NCBI GenBank assembly: GCA_018971625.1
Contig: JAGXAJ010000013.1
Span: 1-64,000, forward strand
Direction of reading: 5' to 3'
Source: Pseudomonadota bacterium
GTDB taxonomy: Bacteria; Pseudomonadota; Alphaproteobacteria; Rhizobiales; Xanthobacteraceae
DNA length: 64,000 nucleotides
Every line of letters starts with the position of its first letter. The first letter of the stretch is position 1. The notes beneath the pieces were generated by a model, which made no database searches, was not told where the DNA came from, and saw only the letters and a program-made list of their open reading frames with translations. Shown here in pieces: positions 8,481-15,974 of this stretch. The position numbers were made by a program, and so were the translations under genes.

Positions 8481-8935
8481 GCATATAATTATACCCGAAA
8501 AGACGCTGCCGCTCGACAAAACCAAGCCAGTGCTGTTGCTGATCGACGGCCACTGCGTGCCGTCGGCGCCGTGGACGCTCCTTCAAAACTCTCAATCCGG
8601 TCACCGAACAGGTGATCGCCACCTCGCCGAAGGCGACGAGGCCGATCTGGACCATGCCGTTGTTGCCGCCCGCCGCGCCTTCGAAGGTGCCTTGGAGCAA
8701 GATACGCACGGCCATATTCTGTATCGGCCGGTGGAACTGAAACAGCACTCCGACGAAATCGCAGCACGGGAAAGCCGCGATGCCGGCGAGCCGATTTCGG
8801 GCGTGCTGCGCGAGGATCTGCCGGCAGTGATCGATACCGTAACATATTATGCCGGCTGGCTCCGCCGCGATCGAAAGTTTCACCGATCCGAGGCAGTGCG
8901 GATGAACTTGAATGTCCAGGTCGGACGAGACTGAA
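8480..8935 (+). pseudogene. Aldehyde dehydrogenase remnant (N-terminal part)
   Basis: Fragments of an NAD(P)-dependent aldehyde dehydrogenase are readable in at least two frames: LLLIDGHCVPSA in one, RGRSFKTLNPVTEQVIATSP in another, then DEADLDHAVVAARRAFEG and DLPAVIDTVTYYAGW back in the first. These match the N-terminal coenzyme-binding half of the family. The catalytic Glu and Cys regions are missing, so the gene is dead. Two or more frameshifts and a large 3' deletion are needed to explain it. Confidence 0.7.
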
Positions 8936-9079
8936 GAACGGGCGGGCGCGATCGGCGTTAACCCGGTTGCACGGGCCTTATTGATCGCGGCAAGCCGTCG
9001 TCGATCCGCCACGATGGTTCCTTGGCGCTGATCACAGTTTCGTCGCTGGATTGCGGACGTGCGGCGGCCGAAATTGTTC

Positions 9080-9318
9080 CGGCAAAGACGTGCAGCGCAC
9101 GAGTATCAAGCAATGGCTACTGTTTTGGCGAGCGGTCGAGCCGATCTCTGCTCAGACGGAATCCTCAATCGTCACCAAACCGATCTCCCATTCCGGAGAG
9201 CAGATCCCGGTGATCGGACTCGGGACCGCAAATCAATTCATGGTCAGCCCGCAAGGTGATGCCAGACCAATCTGAAGAAGGTTGTCGACGATCTGCTGGC
9301 GCAGGGTTGATGAAGTGC
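9080..9318 (+). pseudogene. Aldo/keto reductase remnant (N-terminal part)
   Basis: A frame reads SGEQIPVIGLGTANQFMV, the first strand and cofactor loop of aldo/keto reductases, followed after a frame change by NLKKVVDDLLAQG and a stop near 9310. The rest of the barrel, including the catalytic Tyr/Lys/His, is absent. The gene is a fragment that lies end to end with two other gene remains. Confidence 0.6.
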
Positions 9319-9545
9319 TGTTTATCGTGCTGCCGCCCTAGGATCGCTACAAGGCCAAGAGCTTCATCGATACCGCGGTCTATCGACTAGGCGACCAGCT
9401 CGGCGCCTGGTCGTCGCGCTGCTGACGGCGCTTGGTCTTGAACTGATCCAGTGGTCGCGGCCGCAGTCTCCGGTTGCTGGCTCGCCAATAGCTGGTGGCT
9501 CGGCCGCCGGCAGGAGGTATTGGCGCGGCAGGACGCAAAGTCTGA
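9319..9545 (+). pseudogene. Remnant of an Npt/Tlc-like nucleotide-exchange or MFS transporter (C-terminal part)
   Basis: Segments DRYKAKSFIDTAVYRLGDQL in one frame and SWWLGRRQEVLARQDAK in another resemble the end of bacterial proteins related to the NTP/NDP exchange transporter family, where a 'KYKAKNFIDTVVYR.GD' loop precedes the last helices and an LGR.QE tail. In-frame stops and at least one frameshift make it non-functional. Family call is inference from two short segments. Confidence 0.45.
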
Positions 9546-9676
9546 TGTCAGGCGCGCTAGGTGTTTGTTAACCTGGGCGACATTGGCAGCGCAAAATACG
9601 ATTGGCACGGCGTTGACGGTTGTTTCCGCGGCGAACAAACTCCGGGCCATCGGATATTTTTGGATGGGAGTTTGTC

Positions 9677-10273
9677 ATGAAGACGTTGATTGTCTGGCTG
9701 ATCGCTCTCTTCGTTCTCTTCTCTGCCACGACCGCCGCGTCGGCCGCCGACGTCAGAACGGTGCCAACGGTCAAGCAGACCAAGCTCGGCAAATATCTTA
9801 CCTCGCAGGAGGCCGCGAAATTCGTAAAGAAGAACGCCTCCAAAACGCTGTTCCTGGACATTCGGACGCCGGCCGAGGTGGCGTTCCTGGGAATGGCGGC
9901 ACCGGTGGACGCCAACGTGCCTTATATGGTCGAACCGCCGTTCAAGGAGTGGGATGCGGCAAAGTCGTCCTACAAGCTGGAGCCCAATCCCGATTTTCTT
10001 CCCGAGGTCCGCCGCAGGTTGAGTGCAAAGGGACTGGGACCCGGTGATACCATTGTTCTGATGTGCCGTTCCGGCGATCGCAGCGCTGCGGCATCGAATC
10101 TTCTGGCTGAGGCGGGATTCAAAAACGTGTATTCCGTGGTCGACGGATATGAAGGCGATCTCGCCACCACCGGACCCAAGGCCGGGCAGCGTGTGGTCAA
10201 TGGCTGGAAGAACGCCGGCTTGCCCTGGTCGTACAAGCTCGACAAGGCCAAGATGTACAAGATCAACAACTAG
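9677..10273 (+). CDS. Exported rhodanese-domain protein
   Basis: 198 residues. A signal peptide (MKTLIVWLIALFVLFS) with cleavage near ASAADV is followed by one rhodanese domain: FLDIRTPAEVAFLGM, then the active loop CRSGDRSA with the catalytic Cys130, then NVYSVVDGYEGD and a WKNAGLPW tail. It should move sulfane sulfur or act as a redox-linked carrier in the periplasm. The ATG at 9677 is chosen because it opens the signal peptide; the frame begins earlier. It stands alone, just after the pseudogene tract. Confidence 0.85.
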   Translation: MKTLIVWLIALFVLFSATTAASAADVRTVPTVKQTKLGKYLTSQEAAKFVKKNASKTLFLDIRTPAEVAFLGMAAPVDANVPYMVEPPFKEWDAAKSSYKLEPNPDFLPEVRRRLSAKGLGPGDTIVLMCRSGDRSAAASNLLAEAGFKNVYSVVDGYEGDLATTGPKAGQRVVNGWKNAGLPWSYKLDKAKMYKINN

Positions 10274-10343
10274 GATTGCCCCCGCGATGCTTGAACTCGC
10301 GGCGCATCATCGCGTCTGAATTGGTGAGGACGCGCCGGCAACT

Positions 10344-10406
10344 AGAGCGTTTTCGAGCGAAGTGGATACTGGTTCGCGTAAAGAAAACGCGTCAAAACAA
10401 GAATCC
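10344..10406. repeat. Dispersed repeat unit, copy 1
   Basis: A segment AGAGCGTTTTCGAGCGAAGT, GGATACTGGTTCGCGTAAAG and AAAACGCGTCAAAACAAGAA. A second copy at 32553-32641 shares both ends and has about 25 extra bases in the middle. Both lie in gene-free spacers. Copies of this kind are frequent in Bradyrhizobium genomes. Confidence 0.75.
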
Positions 10407-10443
10407 AGAGCCTCCGTTCCGATGGAACCGGAACGGAGGCTCT
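10407..10443. terminator. Long perfect hairpin between convergent genes
   Basis: AGAGCCTCCGTTCC pairs perfectly with GGAACGGAGGCTCT over 14 base pairs with a 9-base loop. It lies between the rhodanese gene and the convergent DUF4403 gene, abutting a dispersed repeat. It lacks a clear T run, so it may work as a bidirectional terminator or be part of the repeat. Confidence 0.6.
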
Positions 10444-10447
10444 GGTC

Positions 10448-12016
10448 TCACAGGCCGCGAATGGCGGTGATATTGACGTTGAGCGTTCCCTGGGCTTCGC
10501 CGATCACGCGCAGCGTCGTTGAATCGAAGTCGATATATGCGAGCCGCAGGCTGTTGATCTCGGCCGCCACCCGCACGCCATCCTCGTTCTTCTCGTAGTC
10601 CGCGATCGCGGCTGCGATCTTCTTCTGGGCGTTGGCGACAAATGGCTTGAGGTCGAGCACGGCCTTGTCCGCGAGCACCTGCTGCAAATGCGGGACTGCC
10701 TCGCGCGCCGCGGCGCCGAGCAGGCCGAGGGCCGCGTCGGATTCGACTGCGAGCTGTACGTCGGTCAGCCGCAGTGTCTGCTGCACCGGGTCGAGCCTGG
10801 GGCGGCCCCAGATATGGATGGTGGCGTCAGCGCCGAAGCCAAACCAGCTCTTCTTTTCCTTGGCATGCACCAGGAGCGAGATCAGCAGCCGGTTGGTGGA
10901 AGCTGCGACGGTTACTTGCTTCACAGTCAGCTCCACCGATCCTGAACCGTCCTCCGGAAACGTCTTTCCGGCAAATTGCGTTTCCAGCATCTTGTTGATG
11001 TCGGTGAACGGCAAGTCGATCGGCACGCCGATGCTGACGCCGGCTGGCATCGGCGGGATGATCGAGATTTTGTCGGGAAACGGGCAGTTGGGTTTGGTTT
11101 CGGTCGAGGTGATGCGGGTCTCTGCCTCGACGCCGACCGTGACGGTGATGGCTTGCGCATCGACGCGCGGCTGGATCGCGATGGCGCGCACCGGCCGCAC
11201 TTCAAGCCACAGCGGCGGCAGCGTCGAACTCGCAGACGTACCCTGCAGCGGGATCGAGCGGCAGGCCTTGGCCCACTGCGCCCGTGCGTTCTGCTCAAGC
11301 GTGGGGTCGTTGCGGATTCGCGCTGCCATCGCCTCCATCTGTTCGCCGACAGTCTTGTCGATCAGCGGCTTGACCTGCGCAGGAACGTTGACGCGCGCGC
11401 CCGCCACGGAAAGCGTCGTGTCGCCCAGATTCACCTGCGCCGCCAGATTGGGTTCGAAATGCCAGGCGGCCGCAAGCTTGGGCCGCGAGGTGATGGTGAC
11501 GGTACCCTTGATCTCGGCGTGCGCATTGAGTTCCTTGATGTTGATGCTGCCGATTTGCTTGCTGGCTTTGTCACCGAGCAGGGCACCGAGCGCGTTGCCG
11601 ACCGCGCCGGTTGCCTTCGAGGCCAGCGATCCCGTTATATTCAACGTCCCGTTCAGCGGCGTTGCCAGCGACAACACGTCCTGCGCGCCAGTTGCCGTGA
11701 TCGGGCCGCGCGAGGCGGTCCAGCCGATGTCTGCGTTCTGCAGCACCTGCGACACCGGATTGTCGGACTTGCCGGTGAAGTTGCGCGGCGCAGCGCGGTC
11801 GGCGGCATCTCGTATCGCGCTCAGCGAAATCGAAACCGGGGCAAGGATGGTGGAACTGCGCGATGCCGGCGCCAGCGGCGGCAATTTGACAAGCGTGGGC
11901 GTGCGAACCGGCGCGCGTGGCGACAGCCAGTCCAACGCTTTCAGGCTGACAACAAATGAGATGACGACCACCGCGCTTGCAAGCAGGATCGTCTTGAGAC
12001 GCGACGGCAGGCGCAT
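10448..12016 (-). CDS. DUF4403 family membrane-anchored protein
   Basis: 522 residues from the ATG at 12016. One N-terminal membrane anchor (LKTILLASAVVVISFVVSL) is followed by a long beta-rich region with SRSSTILAPVSISLSAIRDA, WTASRGPITATG, and a repeated-domain layout typical of DUF4403 proteins, which resemble lipid- or lectin-binding BPI/SMP-like folds. Probably periplasmic. The biochemical role of the family is not established. An upstream ATG at 12115 would add 33 residues before the anchor and is less likely. Confidence 0.75.
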   Translation of the reverse strand: MRLPSRLKTILLASAVVVISFVVSLKALDWLSPRAPVRTPTLVKLPPLAPASRSSTILAPVSISLSAIRDAADRAAPRNFTGKSDNPVSQVLQNADIGWTASRGPITATGAQDVLSLATPLNGTLNITGSLASKATGAVGNALGALLGDKASKQIGSINIKELNAHAEIKGTVTITSRPKLAAAWHFEPNLAAQVNLGDTTLSVAGARVNVPAQVKPLIDKTVGEQMEAMAARIRNDPTLEQNARAQWAKACRSIPLQGTSASSTLPPLWLEVRPVRAIAIQPRVDAQAITVTVGVEAETRITSTETKPNCPFPDKISIIPPMPAGVSIGVPIDLPFTDINKMLETQFAGKTFPEDGSGSVELTVKQVTVAASTNRLLISLLVHAKEKKSWFGFGADATIHIWGRPRLDPVQQTLRLTDVQLAVESDAALGLLGAAAREAVPHLQQVLADKAVLDLKPFVANAQKKIAAAIADYEKNEDGVRVAAEINSLRLAYIDFDSTTLRVIGEAQGTLNVNITAIRGL

Positions 12017-12231
12017 CGGCTCCCCGGACTGATTCAACGCGAGTTTACAGGCTGGATTCCACGGGCGCCAGAGTGAGCTAGCGTACTGCTCACGGCGCGC
12101 CTTGGATCGGGCCACAGTATGGCCACGAGCGCGGGATCATGCGGAATCCGGCCTGCGGTTTTGTTGCCGTCCGGAACTAGAAACGGCGCGGAAGCCGCGC
12201 CATTTCCTTCGCACGCGCTCGTTGGTTACGA

Positions 12232-12924
12232 TCAGCTACGCTTGCCGCCCGGATTTTCCGCATGCCGGTCCATCGGCAACACGATCACCTTCGTGCCGAT
12301 ATTGACCCGCGTATAGAGATCGGAAACGTCCTTGTTGGTCAGACGAATGCAGCCTGACGAGACATGCGTTCCGATCGTCTCGGGCGCGTTGGTGCCGTGA
12401 ATGCGATACACGGTGCCTCCGAGATACATCGCGCGAGCGCCAAGCGGATTGCCGGGGCCACCGGCCATATGGCGCGGCAGATAAGGCTGGCGCGCGATCA
12501 TTTCGGGCGGCGGAGTCCAGTCCGGCCACTCGGCCTTTTTCGTTACCGACTGCACGCCTGACCAGGTAAAGCCATCGCGGCCGACGCCGATGCCGTAGCG
12601 GATCGCCTGGCCGCCCGGCAGCACATAATAGAGATAGGTGTGCGGGGTATCGATAATGACGGTGCCCGGCGCTTCGCGGGTGGGATAGCTCACCACCTGG
12701 CGCTTCAACAGCGCCGGCAGTTCGACGGCGCTGTTGGTATTTTCTTCGGGAGCGGCGGCTTGCGGCTGTTGCTCCGGCGCCTGGAATGGTGGCGTCACGA
12801 TGAATGGAAACAGCGGCAACAGCGCCGCGGACGCCGCGCCCGAAACCGCCAGCGTGCCGATCGCCAATGCACCGAATGCGATGGCCTTGCGGGAATTCAG
12901 TCTGAAACAGTTCAGCTTGAACAT
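12232..12924 (-). CDS. L,D-transpeptidase (YkuD/ErfK family)
   Basis: 230 residues with an N-terminal signal (ends near SGAASA), a Pro-rich linker at 40-65, and a YkuD catalytic domain: YRIHGTNAPETIG with His176, and SSGCIRLTN with the nucleophile Cys192. It should make 3-3 cross-links in peptidoglycan or anchor outer-membrane proteins to it. The spacing IHGT...SSGCIRL is intact. It is monocistronic with about 250 bases of upstream DNA before the divergent glycosyltransferase. Confidence 0.9.
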   Translation of the reverse strand: MFKLNCFRLNSRKAIAFGALAIGTLAVSGAASAALLPLFPFIVTPPFQAPEQQPQAAAPEENTNSAVELPALLKRQVVSYPTREAPGTVIIDTPHTYLYYVLPGGQAIRYGIGVGRDGFTWSGVQSVTKKAEWPDWTPPPEMIARQPYLPRHMAGGPGNPLGARAMYLGGTVYRIHGTNAPETIGTHVSSGCIRLTNKDVSDLYTRVNIGTKVIVLPMDRHAENPGGKRS

Positions 12925-13182
12925 TGGTCACCCCCTGTGATGCACGCACTCTCCGGCGTGTTGTTGGGGCAAACTTACGGGGCAACGGTTTCGGGACATT
13001 TGCGCCAAGGGTGAAAAACGGTTTCGTCGCGGTAATGAATCGTTTCATGACAGTTTCATGAGAGGCGGGTCCACAGGGTTAACGAAAAACCCATCCGACA
13101 TTTCGATGACGTCATACGCCTGAAATATCCTTGGTCGAGAACGTGGAGAAGCTCAGAATCAGCGAGGTCTCAGGCTCACGTG
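12925..13182. other. Divergent intergenic region
   Basis: Contains the promoters of the L,D-transpeptidase (minus) and the glycosyltransferase (plus). I see no gene; a short CATGACAGTTTCATGA inverted repeat lies near 13046-13061 and could be an operator. Confidence 0.3.
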
Positions 13183-14238
13183 ATGCGGATTTTGATTGCG
13201 ACCGATGCTTGGCATCCGCAGGTGAATGGCGTGGTGCGCACTTTAACCTCACTGGCGCGCAGCGCCGCCGCGCTTGACGCCGATATCGCATTCCTGACGC
13301 CGGAAGGATTTCCCTCGTTCGGCCTTCCCACCTATCCCGGCTTGCGGGTTGCGCTGCCTAACCGGCGCGAGATATCAAGACGAATCGAAGCAGCCGCACC
13401 CGATGCCATTCATATCGCGACCGAAGGTCCGGTTGGCTGGTCGGTACGGGCCCATTGTCGCCGCCGCAAGCTTGCCTTCACCACCTCCTATACGACCCGC
13501 TTTCCGGAATATGTCGAGGTTCGCACTTCGATCCCCGCCGGCGTGGGCTATGCGGTGCTGCGGCATTTTCACTCCGCTGCCGCCATGACCATGGTCGCGA
13601 CGGCATCGCTGCGGCAGGAATTGAACGCGCGCGGCTTCCGCCGGCTCGGCTTCTGGGGACGCGGCGTCGATACCAATCTGTTTACGCCCGATGCGCCGGC
13701 AAAGCTGGATTTGCCGCGGCCGATCTTCATGACCATGGGCCGTGTCGCGGTCGAAAAAAATCTCGAGGCTTTTCTCGCGCTCGACCTGCCCGGGTCCAAG
13801 GTCGTGATCGGGGAGGGGCCGCAGCGCGCCGAACTTCAGCGCCGTTTTCCGCAGGCCATATTTCTTGGCGAGAAAAAGGGAGCGGATCTGTCGTCGCATC
13901 TGGCTGCAGCCGATGTGTTCGTGTTTCCAAGCCTCACCGATACGTTCGGTGTCGTGCAACTGGAAGCCCTGGCCTGCGGCACCCCGGTCGCGGCGTTCCC
14001 GGTCACCGGTCCGCTCGATGTGATCGCGGACCATCCGATTGGCGCACTCAGCGAAGACCTCGGAAAGGCCTGCATCCGCGCGCTCGACATGTCGCGCAAG
14101 GCGTGCCGGAATTTCGCTGTCGAGCGCTCCTGGGAAAACAGTGCGCGGCAGTTCATCGGCAACCTCACTGCATTGCAGCCGAGCCGTTCGCTACGGCCGA
14201 CCCGCCCGATTGCGGGCAGAACCGCGGTACGCGGTTAG
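13183..14238 (+). CDS. Glycosyltransferase family 4 (MgtA/WcaL-like)
   Basis: 351 residues with the GT-B fold: N-terminal MRILIATDAWHPQVNGVVRT, then ATEGPVGWSVRAHCR, GRGVDTNLF, and the donor-binding end FVFPSLTDTFGVVQLEALAC, in which the E-x7-E region is intact. Close in look to GDP-mannose-dependent alpha-mannosyltransferases that glycosylate membrane lipids. A GTG three bases upstream is the other possible start. The next gene, 33 bases on, is a phospholipid N-methyltransferase, so the pair may act on membrane lipids. Confidence 0.82.
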   Translation: MRILIATDAWHPQVNGVVRTLTSLARSAAALDADIAFLTPEGFPSFGLPTYPGLRVALPNRREISRRIEAAAPDAIHIATEGPVGWSVRAHCRRRKLAFTTSYTTRFPEYVEVRTSIPAGVGYAVLRHFHSAAAMTMVATASLRQELNARGFRRLGFWGRGVDTNLFTPDAPAKLDLPRPIFMTMGRVAVEKNLEAFLALDLPGSKVVIGEGPQRAELQRRFPQAIFLGEKKGADLSSHLAAADVFVFPSLTDTFGVVQLEALACGTPVAAFPVTGPLDVIADHPIGALSEDLGKACIRALDMSRKACRNFAVERSWENSARQFIGNLTALQPSRSLRPTRPIAGRTAVRG

Positions 14239-14271
14239 ACCAAACCATCACCACAACGAGCTGGATTGATC

Positions 14272-14961
14272 ATGGCGCAAATATTGAAACTGGACGGCAC
14301 CGAAGAACTGGACTTTGATCGCGAGACGGTGGAGCGGGCTTATGACCGTTGGGCACCCGTTTACGATCTCGTGTTCGGCGGTGTGTTCAGCAAAGGCCGC
14401 AAGGCGGCAATTCAGGCCACCAACAGGCTTGGCGGCCGGGTTCTTGAAGTCGGTGTTGGCACCGGCATTTCGTTGCCGCAATACGCGCCGCACCTTCGCA
14501 TCTTCGGCACCGATATTTCGGAAGCCATGCTGCGAAAGGCAAAAGACCGCGTCGCCGAACAGCGCCTGAGCCATGTCGAGGGGCTTGCGGTGATGGACGC
14601 CGAAAAACTCGAATTCTCCGACAACTCGTTCGACGTCGTGATGGCGCAATATGTCGTCACCGCGGTGCCCAATCCGGAGGCGGCTCTGGACGAGTTCGCC
14701 CGCGTACTACGGCCTGGCGGCGAGTTGATTATTCTGACCAGAGTCAGCGCCGATACCGGCGTTCGCCGTTTCATCGAGCAGCGGCTGCAGCCGGTGGTGC
14801 GCCCGCTCGGTTTCCGGACCGCCGAATTTGCCTGGTCGCGCTATGCGCAATGGCTTGCCGGCGCCCGCGGCATGGAGCTGGTGGAGCGCCGCCTGATCCC
14901 GCCGCTCGGCCATTTCTCGCTGGTCCGTTTCCGGAAAACCGATATCGCCAAAGCTGCCTAG
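14272..14961 (+). CDS. Phosphatidylethanolamine N-methyltransferase-like SAM enzyme (PmtA/PmtX type)
   Basis: 229 residues, class I methyltransferase. YDRWAPVYDLVFGGVFSKGR at about 25-43 is the N-terminal signature of Rhodobacter-type Pmt enzymes; the SAM loop VLEVGVGTG is at about 57-65, FGTDISEAML follows, and FDVVMAQYVVTAVPNPE marks the active side. It should methylate phosphatidylethanolamine toward phosphatidylcholine. Bradyrhizobium species carry several such paralogues with different methylation steps, so which step this one does cannot be told. Likely co-transcribed with the preceding glycosyltransferase. Confidence 0.78.
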   Translation: MAQILKLDGTEELDFDRETVERAYDRWAPVYDLVFGGVFSKGRKAAIQATNRLGGRVLEVGVGTGISLPQYAPHLRIFGTDISEAMLRKAKDRVAEQRLSHVEGLAVMDAEKLEFSDNSFDVVMAQYVVTAVPNPEAALDEFARVLRPGGELIILTRVSADTGVRRFIEQRLQPVVRPLGFRTAEFAWSRYAQWLAGARGMELVERRLIPPLGHFSLVRFRKTDIAKAA

Positions 14962-15098
14962 GGAGGCTGATTAGGAAGCCGCCTTAGGCGTTCCCGGCTT
15001 TCCATCAAGCCCGGTTTGCGTGATGTCATATGTCATTATGATGTTGTCACACGCCGGACATCGAATCGCTATAGGTTGACGCCGACCTGGAGAGAATC

Positions 15099-15719
15099 AT
15101 GATCAAGAACTTTATGACGGCTTTGCGAATTCAGCGTTGGGACGACCATCGCTACTACCATCATAGCCGCATCAACCAGAGCCTGCATTTTGTCAGTGCT
15201 TTGAGTTTTCTGATCGGTTACGTGATGATGTTCTTCGATCCCTTGGCCGCGGCCCTGGTAGGCTGGCTGGTCTCCATGACCACGCGCCAGGCCGGTCATT
15301 TCTTTTTCGAGCCGAAAGGCTATGACCAGGTCAACCAGGCGACCCACAAGTACAAGGAAGAGATCAAGGTCGGCTATAATCTGCGGCGCAAGGTCGTGCT
15401 GATGACGATCTGGGCGCTGTCGCCCCTGGTATTGTATCTCGATCCGACCTTGTTCGGAATGTTCAAGCCTTGGGTGTCATCGACTGACTTCATGCGGCAG
15501 GTCGCCAAGATCTGGCTGGCGGTGGGTGTCGGCGGATTGCTGTTCCGCACGGTGCACCTGTTCTTCATCCGCGACGTCGAGACCGGCCTGGTCTGGATGA
15601 CCAAGATCCTGACTGACCCCTTCAGCGATTTCAAACTCTATTACAAGGCTCCGCTGGCGCTGCTGAAGGGCGAGCTGATCGATCCCGGCCTCGAAAAGCA
15701 CGGCGGACTGGTCGTCTGA
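15099..15719 (+). CDS. Multi-pass membrane protein of unknown function
   Basis: 206 residues with about four hydrophobic segments (near residues 30-50, 50-66, 93-112, 140-160). The N-terminus has a YYHHSRINQSLHF segment and later a TTRQAGHFFFEPKGYD segment: paired His-rich motifs around two helices that recall the Mpo1/DUF962 family of iron-dependent fatty-acid dioxygenases, but the match is by eye and uncertain. It lies between the phospholipid methyltransferase and the aminotransferase/decarboxylase pair, which supports a membrane-lipid role. Confidence 0.6.
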   Translation: MIKNFMTALRIQRWDDHRYYHHSRINQSLHFVSALSFLIGYVMMFFDPLAAALVGWLVSMTTRQAGHFFFEPKGYDQVNQATHKYKEEIKVGYNLRRKVVLMTIWALSPLVLYLDPTLFGMFKPWVSSTDFMRQVAKIWLAVGVGGLLFRTVHLFFIRDVETGLVWMTKILTDPFSDFKLYYKAPLALLKGELIDPGLEKHGGLVV

Positions 15720-15754
15720 GCGCGCGTTGCTAAAGACAAAAGATATGTCTGAAC

Positions 15755-15963
15755 ACGACCGTTATGCCCGGGCAGAGCCGTCTGCCCGCAGACGGCGTAA
15801 ACTTGTCTGCGATCCCGGGCATCCACGTCTTCATGGCTTGCGCTTTGTTGAGAAAGCGATTGCACCCAGTTTGAGAGCAAGAAAGACATATGGATGGCCG
15901 GGCGTAGGCGAGCGGAAGCGACGCCGTCCTGCGGACGGCTATGCCCGGCCATGACGGATTCCA
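15755..15963. repeat. ORF-less palindromic element related to the GIY-YIG cassettes
   Basis: The left arm runs ATGCCCGGG ... CCCGGGCATCCACGTCTTC, the right arm GGATGGCCGGG ... GCCCGGCCATGACGG, in inverted orientation, with about 50 bases of unrelated DNA between them (GCTTGCGCTTTGTTGAGAAA and on). The right arm is nearly identical to that of the GIY-YIG cassette at 56009-56420 (GGCGAGCGGAAGCGACGCCG in both). It therefore looks like an internal-deletion (MITE-like) form of that element, sitting between two convergent genes. Confidence 0.7.
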
Positions 15964-15974
15964 AGGTGGTCAGC

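Noticed and set aside
7230..8615. 461-residue plus-strand frame opposite the ModE/LysR-type regulator
   Set aside because: The regulator on the minus strand has clear winged-helix and substrate-binding motifs; the mirror has none.
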